NCBI RefSeq assembly: GCF_003182475.1
Contig: NZ_QGTS01000001.1
Coordinates: 103,980 to 167,979, forward strand
Origin: Mangrovibacter plantisponsor
Lineage (GTDB): Bacteria; Pseudomonadota; Gammaproteobacteria; Enterobacterales; Enterobacteriaceae
Length of the DNA stretch: 64,000 bases
Direction: 5' to 3'
Made by a program: the position numbers and the translations under genes. Within the stretch, counting starts at the first letter, position 1; the number at the start of each line of letters is the position of its first letter. A model generated the notes under the pieces. It was given only the letters and a program-made list of their open reading frames with translations. It had not been told where the DNA came from and did not search any database. Positions 10,449 to 20,178 of this stretch are shown in pieces.

Positions 10449-12092
10449 ATGGTGTCATATAAGCTGGTTAATTTAAGAAATCTGATGATAACTTTGTCTG
10501 TTGGCAGCGTACTGGCAACGGCAGCGATTTTGCTTGCCCTTGTTTACCGGTTCCAGAGTGATGATTTCCGCCATACCATCTTGTCTGATAACACCGCGTC
10601 ATCACATAAACTTGCTGAAAGTATTAACCATTATTTCCTGCAGGCACAACATGCTCTGGCCTGGAGCGTGCAGAATGTGCCGGATGCAACCCAGCGCGTA
10701 AATCTGGCCCAGGAAGCCCGGCGTCTGTACCAGCAATCGCAACTTTTTAACCGGGTCGCCGTCGTCAATGAACAGAATGTTATTGATGCCATTTTCCCGG
10801 CAATGCCCGGCGATAACCACAAACCCCTCAAATCACCAGGCAGCCTGCGTGCGTTGCAAAGCCGGCAACCATTAATAAGTTTGCCCTACATTTCAACTGC
10901 GAATAATTTTGTTGTTCTGCTCAGTTACCCACTGAGCTCACCACAGGGTCTGCCGGTGGGTTATCTCGCTGGCGTGATTTATTTACACAAAGACAGTGAG
11001 CTGAACCGGTTACTGAAGAGTTACCACTATACAGAAGGCAACCATGTTCGTATTGAAACACCACAAGGAACAGTCATCTATGACAGCAGCCGTAACCCGG
11101 AAGATACATCAGCCTTGCTGGATGAACCAAGTTTGTCTGAACGCCTGCTGAAGAGTGCCTCCGGATCATTTGAAGGAGAAATCCACCACCAGACGGCGCT
11201 TATCAGTTACTCAACAGTTAATTCAACAGGATGGAAAGTGGTCATTTATTCGCGCCAGACAGCAGTCAAAGCGATGATGGCATCGTCTATCAGCCTGTCT
11301 GCCGGGGTAATATTCCCGGTAATTGTGTTGATTTCCTTAACGGCGGGCTACCTGGCTTCACGCATATCAACACCTCTCACCCGCCTTGCGCGAGTAACAG
11401 AAAAATTCCCCACAGATGAAAAGCTCAAAAACATTCTCAACATCAACGTCTGGTACTATGAAGCTAAGATATTACGCAAAGCGGTGTATAAAAGTTTACG
11501 GGCAATGCAATATACCGTTTCTCGTTTAAACAATGATGCCATGACAGACCAACTTACTGACTTATATAACCGCCGTGGGTTGGTTGAAAAGATGCGCGAT
11601 TTGCCAGCCGGCAATAATATTATCATCATGCTCGACATTGATAATTTTAAACACATCAATGACAGATATGGCCATGATACAGGTGACCGCACATTAGTCG
11701 CTCTGGCAAAACGCCTCAAAAACCTGTGCCGCAGTAGCGATATTATTAGCCGTTTTGGTGGCGAAGAATTTGTGGTGGTGTTGCCAGGTTGCCCGTTTGA
11801 TACCGGGGTTACAATTGCCGAGCGTATTCGGTTTGGCGTTTCAGGCTACCACGATGAAAGTATCCCGGTATTTACCGTTTCAGTCGGTGTTTACGGCGTG
11901 ACAGAAGGTTCCGACATCCCTGCAGACCAGGCTATTAAACTGGCTGATATTGCCCTGTATGCCGCCAAGGAAGCTGGCCGCAATTGTGTAGTAACCAATC
12001 ACCAGGGGCAGTTGCGCCGCTACCCACAAGGGAATCTGTTAGTTCAGCCACCACATGACGTGGTGGCTGAAAAAGCCGCATCTAAAATTTGA
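10449..12092 (+). CDS. Membrane-bound diguanylate cyclase with periplasmic Cache-type sensor
   Basis: The 547-residue protein has an N-terminal membrane helix (about 13-36), a periplasmic sensor of roughly 240 residues resembling a double Cache domain (with YISTANNFVVLLSYPL), a second helix (about 280-305), a short HAMP-like linker and a GGDEF domain (about 365-530). The signature is GGEEF at 437-441, and an RxxD inhibitory site (RSSD, 428-431) lies five residues before it, so the cyclase should be active and feedback-inhibited by c-di-GMP. Double Cache domains usually bind amino acids or other small molecules. The ribosome site before the ATG is weak (AAGAAACG). It is the second cyclase within 6 kb. 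I cannot match it to one named E. coli cyclase. Confidence 0.9.
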   Translation: MVSYKLVNLRNLMITLSVGSVLATAAILLALVYRFQSDDFRHTILSDNTASSHKLAESINHYFLQAQHALAWSVQNVPDATQRVNLAQEARRLYQQSQLFNRVAVVNEQNVIDAIFPAMPGDNHKPLKSPGSLRALQSRQPLISLPYISTANNFVVLLSYPLSSPQGLPVGYLAGVIYLHKDSELNRLLKSYHYTEGNHVRIETPQGTVIYDSSRNPEDTSALLDEPSLSERLLKSASGSFEGEIHHQTALISYSTVNSTGWKVVIYSRQTAVKAMMASSISLSAGVIFPVIVLISLTAGYLASRISTPLTRLARVTEKFPTDEKLKNILNINVWYYEAKILRKAVYKSLRAMQYTVSRLNNDAMTDQLTDLYNRRGLVEKMRDLPAGNNIIIMLDIDNFKHINDRYGHDTGDRTLVALAKRLKNLCRSSDIISRFGGEEFVVVLPGCPFDTGVTIAERIRFGVSGYHDESIPVFTVSVGVYGVTEGSDIPADQAIKLADIALYAAKEAGRNCVVTNHQGQLRRYPQGNLLVQPPHDVVAEKAASKI

Positions 12093-12491
12093 CCATACCA
12101 GGCTGGCATATACCGCCAGTGCGTTGTGAATAATTTAATTTAAAGCAGTGTAATTTCAACATACTATTATTTAATTAAAAACAAAAAGTCATGGAATGGC
12201 TCAGTATTAAAAAGACAAAAACATTACTTAAGAAAAATAACATTCATGCCTGTTATATATTTACAGTTACTTAAAGTAAATTAAGCAATAAGGCAGGTGT
12301 CTTTTATTTTATTTTTGCTATATTAAAATTTTACTCTGGAGTATTCAGCTTACAGCGAAGTCAGCTACATTCACTGTAACCTGATGTATAGGATATTTTT
12401 AGCAAATAGCTGTATCCAGACACCTTAATTCAAATTATCAAACAGGCCATTCGTTTTATTCGACTGGCCGGGAATGATGTCAGGATGGTTA
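12093..12491. other. AT-rich intergenic region, no gene seen
   Basis: About 400 bp of AT-rich DNA lie between the cyclase and the small gene at 12492. Only a weak CTGGC/GCCAG stem just after the cyclase stop and several A/T runs are visible. It presumably holds the promoter of the downstream small gene. Confidence 0.5.
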
Positions 12492-12755
12492 ATGATGAAA
12501 ATAGACAGCGTACAAACAGGCTGGCTCGCGACAGGCAATAACCTTGCCAGCGACACATCAGCAAGACAACCTCTGGGTATTGAGCGTAGTAGTGGCAACT
12601 GGTGCCCACAAACAGGGATGTGGCAAATGACCAACATAACGGCCAGCGCCATTGTGGGTGTTCAGAAAGGGGCGATGATGCCCTGGCATCATGGGCAGTC
12701 GGCTAACTGGCGACTGGTGAGTTATGACTACACGAGTGAAGATGCAGCATCCTGA
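12492..12755 (+). CDS. Small hypothetical protein with a CPQTGMW motif
   Basis: An 87-residue protein (MMKIDSVQTGWLATGNN...). The ATG at 12492 follows an AGGA element; the ATG at 12495 is equally possible. The motif WCPQTGMWQ, followed about 20 residues later by GAMMPWHH and a Trp near the end, recalls a C-P-x-(S/T)-G-x-W / G-x-x-M-P signature I associate with small proteins near polymorphic-toxin or type VI secretion genes. That link is from memory and weak. There is no signal peptide or membrane helix. The gene stands alone, is flanked by AT-rich DNA and is closed by a 13-bp inverted repeat. Confidence 0.55.
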   Translation: MMKIDSVQTGWLATGNNLASDTSARQPLGIERSSGNWCPQTGMWQMTNITASAIVGVQKGAMMPWHHGQSANWRLVSYDYTSEDAAS

Positions 12756-12758
12756 TTA

Positions 12759-12802
12759 TCAGCAAGGGTGGTAAAAATAAGCTGTTTTGCCACCCTTGCT
12801 GA
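12759..12802 (+). terminator. Long inverted repeat after the small gene, probable terminator
   Basis: A perfect 13-bp stem (TCAGCAAGGGTGG at 12759-12771, CCACCCTTGCTGA at 12790-12802) with an 18-base loop follows the stop of the small gene. The T-run is weak. From 12803 to 13094 I see no supportable gene; a frame over 12787-13014 overlaps this stem and has no ribosome site. A GAGGC/GCCTC stem at 13049-13067 may end the leftward stpA transcript. Confidence 0.6.
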
Positions 12803-13094
12803 TTTATTACTGGCAGTTAATCTTTTCGCATCAAAAGCGTTTTACACTTTTCGCTTGTGGTTTAATTCAGATATTTCATGTTTTCTGGCTGTGGGGAACA
12901 GAACAAACAACAGCCCTTTGCATTGACAGGTTGTATCAGCACTTCTCGCTCAACCAATTGACAGACAGATCTACCCACCGTAAAAAATATTCAACCATGA
13001 AAAATATTTTCTGACTTTTACTACGATCCATAAAAAATAGCTATACGGGAGGCCGCTACGCAGCCTCGTCAGCGTGGAAATTCTCGTAAGGCTG

Positions 13095-13493
13095 TCAGAT
13101 TAAGAAATCGTCTAATGATTTGCCTTGTTCCAGCGCCTGAGCAATCGGCTTTGGAGTACGCCCCTGGCCTGTCCATGTTTTTACTTCACCATTGGTATCA
13201 GTAAAACGGTATTTAGCCGGGCGGGCTGCACGCTTCGTTCCAGTACCTTTACCAGCAGTGGCTCCCATTAATAATGAGGGATCCAGTCCGTCCTCTTCCA
13301 TCATGCTCAGAATAAGATTAATTTTCTCTTCCCTTTCAGCCAGCACTTCAGCCTGAGCATGTTGTTCTTCACGCTTTTCTTCAGTGACGATCCTGACTTT
13401 TTCCAGAATATCTTCAAGCACGTCAATGGAGAAATCGCGAGCCATAGCACGCAATGTGCGGATGTTATTTAATTTTTGCAACTCAACAGTCAT
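13095..13493 (-). CDS. stpA: H-NS-like nucleoid protein StpA
   Basis: The 132-residue protein has the H-NS plan: an N-terminal oligomerisation region with LNNIRTLRAMARDFSIDVLE, a coiled coil to about residue 65, a linker, and the C-terminal DNA-binding domain with YRFTDTNGEVKTWTGQGRTP (AT-hook-like QGR) ending KSLDDFLI. Choice of StpA over H-NS rests on position: stpA-alaE-ygaC-ygaM-nrdH is the E. coli order. StpA compacts and silences AT-rich DNA, forms heteromers with H-NS and has RNA chaperone activity. The AT-rich insert and accessory genes in this window are the kind of DNA it silences. Confidence 0.93.
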   Translation of the reverse strand: MTVELQKLNNIRTLRAMARDFSIDVLEDILEKVRIVTEEKREEQHAQAEVLAEREEKINLILSMMEEDGLDPSLLMGATAGKGTGTKRAARPAKYRFTDTNGEVKTWTGQGRTPKPIAQALEQGKSLDDFLI

Positions 13494-13654
13494 TATAATT
13501 AGCCACCTTTCACTAAAATAAATAGAATCGTTATTCTAACCATTAAAACGAATACATTTCAAGACCACATAAAAATAACGCCAACTAACGCAAGGATAAT
13601 TATAAGACATAGCAATACTAAACCACCAATAAACAGAAGGATTAATCCTGGTTT

Positions 13655-13852
13655 TTAAGAAAAATACATCCACTCACACCCGTTCTGTAACACCGATAAA
13701 ATAGTCTGGCCATATTCAGCCTGCATTACATTGGCAGGACTGGCGTATTCATCACAATAAGCTGCGTGCTGTGCATGTTTTACCCGGCAAAGCCCTCTTG
13801 CTGTTACCTCAGTCTGGCCGCCGGCCAGTAACAGTACTGCATAAGCAGTCAT
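13655..13852 (-). CDS. Possible small protein between stpA and alaE
   Basis: A 65-codon frame (MTAYAVLLLAGGQTEVTARG...) lies in an otherwise very AT-rich gap. Its base composition is clearly richer in G+C than its flanks and its codons look normal. The N-terminus is hydrophobic and could be a short export signal, and three cysteines follow. Against it, there is no good ribosome site before the ATG and an in-frame stop lies a few codons upstream. I do not recognise it and hold it as a candidate only. Confidence 0.3.
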   Translation of the reverse strand: MTAYAVLLLAGGQTEVTARGLCRVKHAQHAAYCDEYASPANVMQAEYGQTILSVLQNGCEWMYFS

Positions 13853-14050
13853 TTTAAGGAATAGTTATTCACCAAACAAAGCAGAATAAAAAACTTAAAA
13901 ACGGCACAAAACAAGAAACAAACAACCAAAGACTAAAAAACAGACAACCACAAAGCATTTCCCACTGAATCCAGTAAAAGTCACGTTGTACCGCTTTATC
14001 GCCTTTCGTTGAAATCAAAATTAACTAATTGATAAATAAACAAAACAATT

Positions 14051-14081
14051 AAAAAGCCGGAGTTTAATGACATAACCGGCT
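14051..14081 (-). terminator. Leftward intrinsic terminator without an assigned gene
   Basis: Read on the minus strand, AGCCGG...CCGGCT (14076-14081 with 14055-14060, 15-base loop) is followed by a run of five Us (As at 14051-14055). The only leftward gene upstream of it on that strand is ygaC, more than 700 bp away and beyond the opposing alaE. The hairpin therefore suggests a short leftward transcript starting in the alaE promoter region. The rest of 13853-14259 is AT-rich with no gene. Confidence 0.55.
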
Positions 14082-14144
14082 CAAAAACCAGTATTGCAGC
14101 GAATTTTATCGACAAACTTCACTTAAATAAAAATTTTACGCTAA

Positions 14145-14171
14145 TTGCTGTTTTCAACGCAGTCATATAAT
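14145..14171 (+). promoter_or_regulatory. Predicted alaE promoter
   Basis: A perfect TATAAT (14166-14171) lies 88 bp before the alaE ATG, with TTGCTG at 14145-14150. The spacer of 15 bp is short, so the -35 assignment is uncertain. In E. coli alaE is induced by alanine through Lrp; no Lrp site was located with confidence. Confidence 0.45.
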
Positions 14172-14259
14172 CTGGCGTCATTGATTAAAGCCACACATAT
14201 AAACCACAAATAAACAAATAGCCAACACTTATAGCCAGGTTTAACAAGGAGCCCGGAAC

Positions 14260-14718
14260 ATGTTCTCGCCACATTCACGCCTGCGTCACGCGGTTGCAGA
14301 CACCTTTGCAATGGTGGTGTATTGCTCTGTAGTTGGCATGATGATTGAAATATTTATCTCAGGAATGGATTTCCGCCAGTCTCTCTCGTCACGCCTGGTG
14401 GCCATTCCGGTTAACATGGTTATTGCCTGGCCGTATGGGCTCTATCGCGACAAAATAATGGGTTATGCACGCAGGGCGGGTGGCGGTAAAAAAGTGAAGA
14501 ACCTGGCGGATATGTTTGCCTACGTCACATTCCAGTCACCAGTGTATGCTGCCATTCTGTTTACTGTTGGCGCTGACTGGCACCAGATTGTGGCTGCGGT
14601 GAGTTCAAATATGGTCGTATCTATGATGATGGGTGCGGCTTATGGTTACTTTCTTGATTTCTGCCGCCGGTTATTCCGTGTTGTTGATGCACAACACCCC
14701 GTTCACGCAGAAATATAA
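14260..14718 (+). CDS. alaE: L-alanine exporter AlaE
   Basis: The 152-residue inner-membrane protein begins [20 protein letters not shown] and contains [20 protein letters not shown] and [17 protein letters not shown], the conserved AlaE segments, with four predicted membrane helices. E. coli AlaE has 149 residues. It exports L-alanine when the cell pool is high. The ATG at 14260 has AAGGAG seven bases upstream. It lies between stpA and ygaC as in E. coli. Confidence 0.95.
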   Translation: MFSPHSRLRHAVADTFAMVVYCSVVGMMIEIFISGMDFRQSLSSRLVAIPVNMVIAWPYGLYRDKIMGYARRAGGGKKVKNLADMFAYVTFQSPVYAAILFTVGADWHQIVAAVSSNMVVSMMMGAAYGYFLDFCRRLFRVVDAQHPVHAEI

Positions 14719-14766
14719 AAAACAGTACAACAAAACAGTGATCCATCTGTAGCAGGCTCAAGTAAA

Positions 14767-14797
14767 CAGCACGGGCGGAACCCACTGCCCGTTGCTG
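14767..14797. terminator. Hairpin between convergent alaE and ygaC
   Basis: CAGCACGGGC pairs with GCCCGTTGCTG (one bulged T) around a 10-base loop in the gap between the convergent alaE and ygaC genes. There is no clear T-run on either strand, so it may be a weak two-way terminator. Confidence 0.4.
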
Positions 14798-14874
14798 GTA
14801 ACAGGCTAATACCAGCGTGTATTTACTGAATGAAATACTTGACTGGTATTACCCTTCTCAAGAAAAAATCTGTT

Positions 14875-15219
14875 TTATTCCACCCGGCCAAACAACCCAT
14901 CTAAATAACGTTCCAGGGCAATGCGTGAGCTAAAACCGTGGGGAATACCATAATGTGTTTGCTCATCTCCACCTAACCACAGCGGGAAATGTTTATACAA
15001 TTCGCTGGTTTTTATATCTGATGCAGGCTCCGCCAGTGTATGGCTTCGCTCTTTCATTGCCGGGTGAATAACCAGTGCAGTGCGACCCATCCTCGCTTCC
15101 CGGTTTACATAAACATAATTCTCTCCGCGGCGGTATCCATATGCCCCCCGCTCCATGCTGTCCATAATAAAACCAGCCTTCTCCAGAACGCGTGCCACCT
15201 CATCGGGTCGTAAATACAT
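14875..15219 (-). CDS. ygaC: DUF2002 family protein YgaC
   Basis: The 114-residue protein starts [20 protein letters not shown] and contains the family core [26 protein letters not shown] and [17 protein letters not shown], nearly identical in those parts to E. coli YgaC (also about 114 residues). Its biochemical role is unknown; in E. coli the gene is in the Fur regulon. It is transcribed away from ygaM and converges on alaE. Confidence 0.92.
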   Translation of the reverse strand: MYLRPDEVARVLEKAGFIMDSMERGAYGYRRGENYVYVNREARMGRTALVIHPAMKERSHTLAEPASDIKTSELYKHFPLWLGGDEQTHYGIPHGFSSRIALERYLDGLFGRVE

Positions 15220-15382
15220 TGTGCTTCCTCATCCTCTCATTACAGCTTCGCAACCATACAGCATGGCTACAAGGAGATGCTTTCAGAATAGTCCAGAAAC
15301 CGCCTTTTACCGCAGTTTCTGCCAGAAAAACGGCATTCTGGCGTCTACACTGTTATCTGAATCACTAAAAAAAGGAGGTCCT

Positions 15383-15712
15383 GTGTTCAGCAATACCAAA
15401 CAGAAGACACTTCACAACGCACCAGAAAACCAGGCAATGCAGGATGAGATAACCCATATCGCCAGTACGCTGGAAAAAGTGCTGGACGCCTGGGACAGCG
15501 ATGCAAAAGAAGAGCGTGACAGCATTAAGCACCACGCTACACGTTTACTGAGTGAAACCCGCGCCCGCCTTAATGGCAATAACCGACTGCAACAAGCCAC
15601 GCGTGATGCCGCTCATCACACTGATGAGTGGGTGCACAACAAGCCATGGCACAGTATTGGTCTGGGTGCAGCCGCGGGGGTTATCGTCGGTGCCCTGCTG
15701 GCACGAAAATAA
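15383..15712 (+). CDS. ygaM: ElaB/YgaM/YqjD-family tail-anchored protein
   Basis: The 109-residue product begins at a GTG (15383) preceded by AAAGGAGGTCCT, a near-perfect ribosome site, which rules out the longer frame starting at 15155 inside ygaC. The body is a charged helical region (about 20-85, with SETRARLNGNNRLQQATRDA) and the C-terminus is a single membrane segment followed by RK (SIGLGAAAGVIVGALLARK). Proteins of this family sit in the inner membrane and associate with ribosomes in stationary phase. It lies between ygaC and nrdH as in E. coli, though overall similarity is moderate. Confidence 0.88.
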   Translation: MFSNTKQKTLHNAPENQAMQDEITHIASTLEKVLDAWDSDAKEERDSIKHHATRLLSETRARLNGNNRLQQATRDAAHHTDEWVHNKPWHSIGLGAAAGVIVGALLARK

Positions 15713-15723
15713 CATCCTCACAC

Positions 15724-15744
15724 AACCCGGCCACGCGCCGGGTT
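15724..15744 (+). terminator. Hairpin after ygaM
   Basis: AACCCGG (15724-15730) and CCGGGTT (15738-15744) form a 7-bp stem 11 bp after the ygaM stop, without a long T-run. Confidence 0.5.
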
Positions 15745-15804
15745 TACCTCTCTTCCTGCCTGAAGTTGTGGCACAAGCGCCCGGCCCATCGTCTCTGCTT
15801 AATT

Positions 15805-15851
15805 ACCATATATTGTATGGTTGATAAAAATCGCAACTACATCTAGTATCA
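15805..15851 (+). promoter_or_regulatory. nrdHIEF promoter overlapped by two NrdR boxes
   Basis: TTGATA (15821-15826) and TAGTAT (15844-15849) with a 17-bp spacer form a sigma-70 promoter. Two sequences like the 16-bp NrdR box (consensus close to ACACTATATATAGTGT) lie at 15805-15820 (ACCATATATTGTATGG) and 15836-15851 (ACTACATCTAGTATCA), exactly 31 bp apart, about three helical turns, the usual NrdR pair geometry. The second covers the -10 and the first abuts the -35, so NrdR would block the promoter. Confidence 0.7.
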
Positions 15852-15865
15852 AGAACACAAGAGCT

Positions 15866-15896
15866 CACCCAACGCTGTGCGTCCGGGTGTTTTTTT
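15866..15896 (+). terminator. Terminator-like hairpin in the nrdHIEF leader
   Basis: CACCC (15866-15870) pairs with GGGTG (15885-15889), with inner pairing ACG/CGT, and seven Ts follow (15890-15896). It lies downstream of the predicted start (about 15856) and upstream of the nrdH ATG, so every nrd transcript from this promoter must pass it. It may attenuate the operon. Confidence 0.6.
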
Positions 15897-15921
15897 AACC
15901 CTATATATGAGAATACGAATC

Positions 15922-16164
15922 ATGAGCATTAGCATTTACACAAAAGAGAATTGTGTACAGTGCCATGCAACCAAACGCATGCTGGCACAACGCGCAATCC
16001 CCTTTACTTTGATTGATACCGACGCCCACCCGGAATGTGTTGGCTGGTTAAAAAGCCAGGGGTTTCTTCAGTTGCCGGTTGTCATTACTGATACTTTGCG
16101 CTGGAGCGGTTTCCGCCCGGATATGATTAACCGCCTGCATTCACAACCCGGGGCTGAAGCATGA
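15922..16164 (+). CDS. nrdH: Glutaredoxin-like protein NrdH
   Basis: An 80-residue thioredoxin-fold electron donor for the class Ib ribonucleotide reductase. The redox motif CVQC (residues 10-13) and the C-terminal [13 protein letters not shown] are those of E. coli NrdH (81 residues). I chose the ATG at 15922 because it gives the canonical [14 protein letters not shown] start; an earlier frame start lies inside the leader hairpin. The stop overlaps the nrdI start by 4 bp (ATGA). Confidence 0.95.
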   Translation: MSISIYTKENCVQCHATKRMLAQRAIPFTLIDTDAHPECVGWLKSQGFLQLPVVITDTLRWSGFRPDMINRLHSQPGAEA

Positions 16165-16562
16165 GTAATCTGGTGTATTACTCCAGTTCATCGGGAAATA
16201 CACACCGATTTGTCGAACGCCTGGCAATGCCCGCACTGCGTATCACCACGCCGCCGCACCCAATACTCCATGCCAGCGAGCCCTTTATTTTGATTGTGCC
16301 CACTTATGGTGGCGGTGGCAGTAACGGAGCTGTTCCGGCTCCGGTTATTCGGTTTCTGAACCAACCAGAAAATCGGCGTTTGCTGAAGGGAGTAATCGCT
16401 TCCGGTAACCGAAGTTTTGGTGCCGGATATTGTCTTGCCGGCAAAGTAATCGCTGAAAAATGCCAGGTGCCCTGCCTGTATCGGTTCGAATTACTCGGCA
16501 CACCTGAAGACGTCGAAAACGTGAGAAAGGGAGTAAAACAATTTTGGCTACAGCAACTATAA
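16161..16562 (+). CDS. nrdI: Flavodoxin-like maturation protein NrdI
   Basis: The 133-residue FMN protein has the phosphate loop [10 protein letters not shown] near the N-terminus and the FMN-binding segments PTYGGGG and SGNRSFG. NrdI supplies oxidant to assemble the dimanganese-tyrosyl radical of NrdF. E. coli NrdI has 136 residues. The start overlaps nrdH by 4 bp and the end overlaps nrdE by 19 bp, which indicates translational coupling through the operon. Confidence 0.95.
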   Translation: MSNLVYYSSSSGNTHRFVERLAMPALRITTPPHPILHASEPFILIVPTYGGGGSNGAVPAPVIRFLNQPENRRLLKGVIASGNRSFGAGYCLAGKVIAEKCQVPCLYRFELLGTPEDVENVRKGVKQFWLQQL

Positions 16563-18694
16563 CCGCAACCACAACAGCCACCCGCGACCTGGATTACCAC
16601 GCGCTTAATGCCATGCTGAATATGTATAACAGCGCGGGGCAATTACAACTGGATAAAGACAAAGCAGCGGTGGAGGCTTATTTACACCAACACATAACTC
16701 CCGCAACACGCACTTTCACAACCGATGCTGTACGCCTGGAAACACTGGTGGATGAAGGTTATTACGATGGCGCGATACTGGCCCAGTACACGCCAGAAGA
16801 ACTGGAAAACCTGTTTCTTACTGCCGCTTTAAGTAAGCACCAGTTTGCAACCTTTCTGGGCGCGTGGAAGTTTTATAACAGCTATGCCCTGAAAAGCTTT
16901 GATGGCTCACAGTACCTGGAAGATTTCCCGCAACGTGCCTGCATGGTCGCGCTCACTCTGGCCCAGGGAGACGCTCGTTTTGCAGCACGAATACTTACCG
17001 AAATACTCACAGGCCGCTTCCAGCCTGCCACACCAACATTCCTTAATGCTGGCAAGCAACAGCGTGGCGAACTGGTCTCCTGTTTTTTGTTACGTATCGA
17101 AGACAACATGGAATCCATTGGCCGGGCTGTTACTCACGCATTGCAGCTATCCAAACGTGGTGGTGGCGTAGCCTTTGTATTGTCTGCATTACGTGAAGCT
17201 GGCGCGCCAATAAAAAGAATTGAGAACCAGTCTTCCGGTGTCATACCTGTCATGAAAATGCTGGAAGATGCGTTCAGTTACGCCAACCAACTGGGCGCCA
17301 GACAAGGTGCCGGAGCGGTATGGTTGCATGCCCATCACCCCGATATTTTACGTTTTCTGGATACCAAAAGAGAAAACGCCGATGAAAAACTGCGTATCAA
17401 AACCCTGTCGCTGGGCGTGGTTATCCCTGATATCACTTTTCGGTTAGCCAAAGAAGATGCGCAGATGGCTCTGTTTTCACCCTACGATGTTGAGCGGGTA
17501 ACCGGAAAGGCGTTTTGCGATATCAGCATCAGCCAGCACTATGACTCACTGGTAGCCGACACACGCATTCGCAAACGCTGGGTTCGGGCCCGTGATTTTT
17601 TCCGTATTCTGGCTGAAGTACAGTTTGAATCGGGCTATCCCTACATCATGTTTGAAGACACGGTAAACCGGGCTAACCCGATTGCAGGTTATATCAACAT
17701 GAGCAACCTGTGCTCTGAAATATTGCAGGTTAACCAACCTTCCGTGCTGGCGGAAAACCTGGATTACCTGCACACCGGTAAAGATATCTCTTGTAATCTG
17801 GGGTCGTTAAATATTGCTCATACAATGGACTCCCCCTATTTTGCACAAACTGTTGAAACAGCCGTCCGGGCATTAAGTGCAGTTTCAGATTTAAGCGCTA
17901 TTGAGTGCGTGCCTTCAGTAATGGCAGGAAACGCGTCGGCTCATGCAATTGGGCTGGGCCAAATGAACCTGCATGGTTTTCTGGCGCGCGAAGGAATTGC
18001 CTATGGCTCACCAGAAGCCATTGATTTCACGAATATCTATTTTTACTGCATTGCATGGTATGCGTTGCGTGCGTCTAACCGGCTCGCCCGCGAACGTGGC
18101 CAGCGTTTTGCAGGGTTTGAACAGTCGCAGTACGCAAGCGGTGAATATTTCCAACGTTACACCAGCAAGTTGTGGCGACCAGAAACAGCCCGGGTACAGC
18201 AATTGTTTGACCGTGCGAATATTTGCATACCCGACCAGGCAATGTGGAGCCAGTTGCGTGACGACATCATGCGCGATGGGTTATATAACCAGAATTTGCA
18301 GGCTGTCCCGCCCACTGGTTCCATCTCCTATATCAACCATGCGACATCCAGTATTCACCCGGTCATCGCCCCCATTGAAATCCGTAAAGAGGGCAAAACT
18401 GGCCGGGTGTATTACCCGGCACCTTTTATTACTGAGCACAACAAACACCTCTACCAGGATGCCTGGCAAATTGGGCCAGAAAAAATTATTGATACCTATG
18501 CTGCAGCCACACAACACATAGACCAGGGGTTATCGCTGACGCTCTTTTTCCCGGATACCGCAACCACTCGCGATATCAATAAAGCACAAATTTATGCCTG
18601 GCAAAAAGGTATCAAAACGCTCTATTACATTCGCCTGCGCCAACAGGCGTTAGCAGGCACCGCCATTGACGGCTGTGTCTCCTGCACACTGTAA
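16544..18694 (+). CDS. nrdE: Class Ib ribonucleotide reductase alpha subunit NrdE
   Basis: This 716-residue catalytic subunit reduces ribonucleoside diphosphates. It starts at a TTG (16544) inside nrdI, with GGGAG upstream; the E. coli gene also overlaps nrdI. Conserved parts include [19 protein letters not shown] (redox cysteine), [21 protein letters not shown] (catalytic thiyl cysteine region), [18 protein letters not shown] and the C-terminal swinging-arm pair CVSC. No N-terminal ATP-cone is present, as expected for class Ib. Class Ib enzymes are used under iron limitation or oxidative stress. Confidence 0.97.
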   Translation: MATATITATTTATRDLDYHALNAMLNMYNSAGQLQLDKDKAAVEAYLHQHITPATRTFTTDAVRLETLVDEGYYDGAILAQYTPEELENLFLTAALSKHQFATFLGAWKFYNSYALKSFDGSQYLEDFPQRACMVALTLAQGDARFAARILTEILTGRFQPATPTFLNAGKQQRGELVSCFLLRIEDNMESIGRAVTHALQLSKRGGGVAFVLSALREAGAPIKRIENQSSGVIPVMKMLEDAFSYANQLGARQGAGAVWLHAHHPDILRFLDTKRENADEKLRIKTLSLGVVIPDITFRLAKEDAQMALFSPYDVERVTGKAFCDISISQHYDSLVADTRIRKRWVRARDFFRILAEVQFESGYPYIMFEDTVNRANPIAGYINMSNLCSEILQVNQPSVLAENLDYLHTGKDISCNLGSLNIAHTMDSPYFAQTVETAVRALSAVSDLSAIECVPSVMAGNASAHAIGLGQMNLHGFLAREGIAYGSPEAIDFTNIYFYCIAWYALRASNRLARERGQRFAGFEQSQYASGEYFQRYTSKLWRPETARVQQLFDRANICIPDQAMWSQLRDDIMRDGLYNQNLQAVPPTGSISYINHATSSIHPVIAPIEIRKEGKTGRVYYPAPFITEHNKHLYQDAWQIGPEKIIDTYAAATQHIDQGLSLTLFFPDTATTRDINKAQIYAWQKGIKTLYYIRLRQQALAGTAIDGCVSCTL

Positions 18695-19666
<972 letters not shown>

Positions 19667-19673
19667 TTAAAAT

Positions 19674-19707
19674 GTTGCCGGGAAAAAGGGCTGATTTTCC
19701 CGGCAAC
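19674..19707. terminator. Hairpin after nrdF
   Basis: GTTGCCGGGAAAA (19674-19686) and TTTTCCCGGCAAC (19695-19707) form a perfect 13-bp stem with an 8-base loop, eight bases after the nrdF stop. Few Ts follow outside the stem, but the stem's own U-rich arm may suffice. From 19708 to about 20080 I see no gene. Confidence 0.65.
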
Positions 19708-20083
19708 AGGTAACCAGTTGTGCGCCACTGCAACTTAAATCAGTCAGGCCAAACCACCTTCTGGCAAGCATGGTGAAGCAGGTTTAGTTGCGTGTATAAG
19801 TACAAGGTTACAGGGAAAATTATTACATACTCAGGCTAACAAATATTTACTATTACAGAGACATTACAGGACAAAATATCCTGCCACTACAACCACCTCA
19901 TTATCCCTCCTGAATCATCCAACTCTCCGGCAATAACCGCCTGAAAGCTGAACATTGTATATACTGACAGCACAAATTTTGCAGAAAATTAGCAGCAGCA
20001 GCGCTACGCGCTCAGCCCTTATATCACGGGGTTTGTGGAAAAATATTCAGTTATAGATCACACTTTCACTGGGGGATTAAGGG

Positions 20084-20111
20084 TTGTCTCAAATTCTGAG
20101 TATGTTAGGGT
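20084..20111 (+). promoter_or_regulatory. Predicted proU promoter
   Basis: TTGTCT (20084-20089), a 16-bp spacer and TAGGGT (20106-20111) lie 68 bp before the proV ATG. The match to the osmotically regulated sigma-70 proU promoter P2 of E. coli and Salmonella is from memory. The AT-rich upstream stretch fits the H-NS/StpA sensitivity known for proU. Confidence 0.5.
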
Positions 20112-20178
20112 ATAGGCAACTAATATTTTCACCAGGACACTTATAGCGTTTAAACAATAACAGGAAAACCATTATTGC

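Noticed and set aside
12787..13014. 75-codon rightward frame after the small gene
   Set aside because: It begins inside the 13-bp terminator stem, has no ribosome site and an AT-rich, unlikely composition.
20014..20035. AGCAGCAGCAGCGCTACGCGCT as a REP-type element
   Set aside because: It is short, occurs once and lacks the paired Y/Z REP structure.
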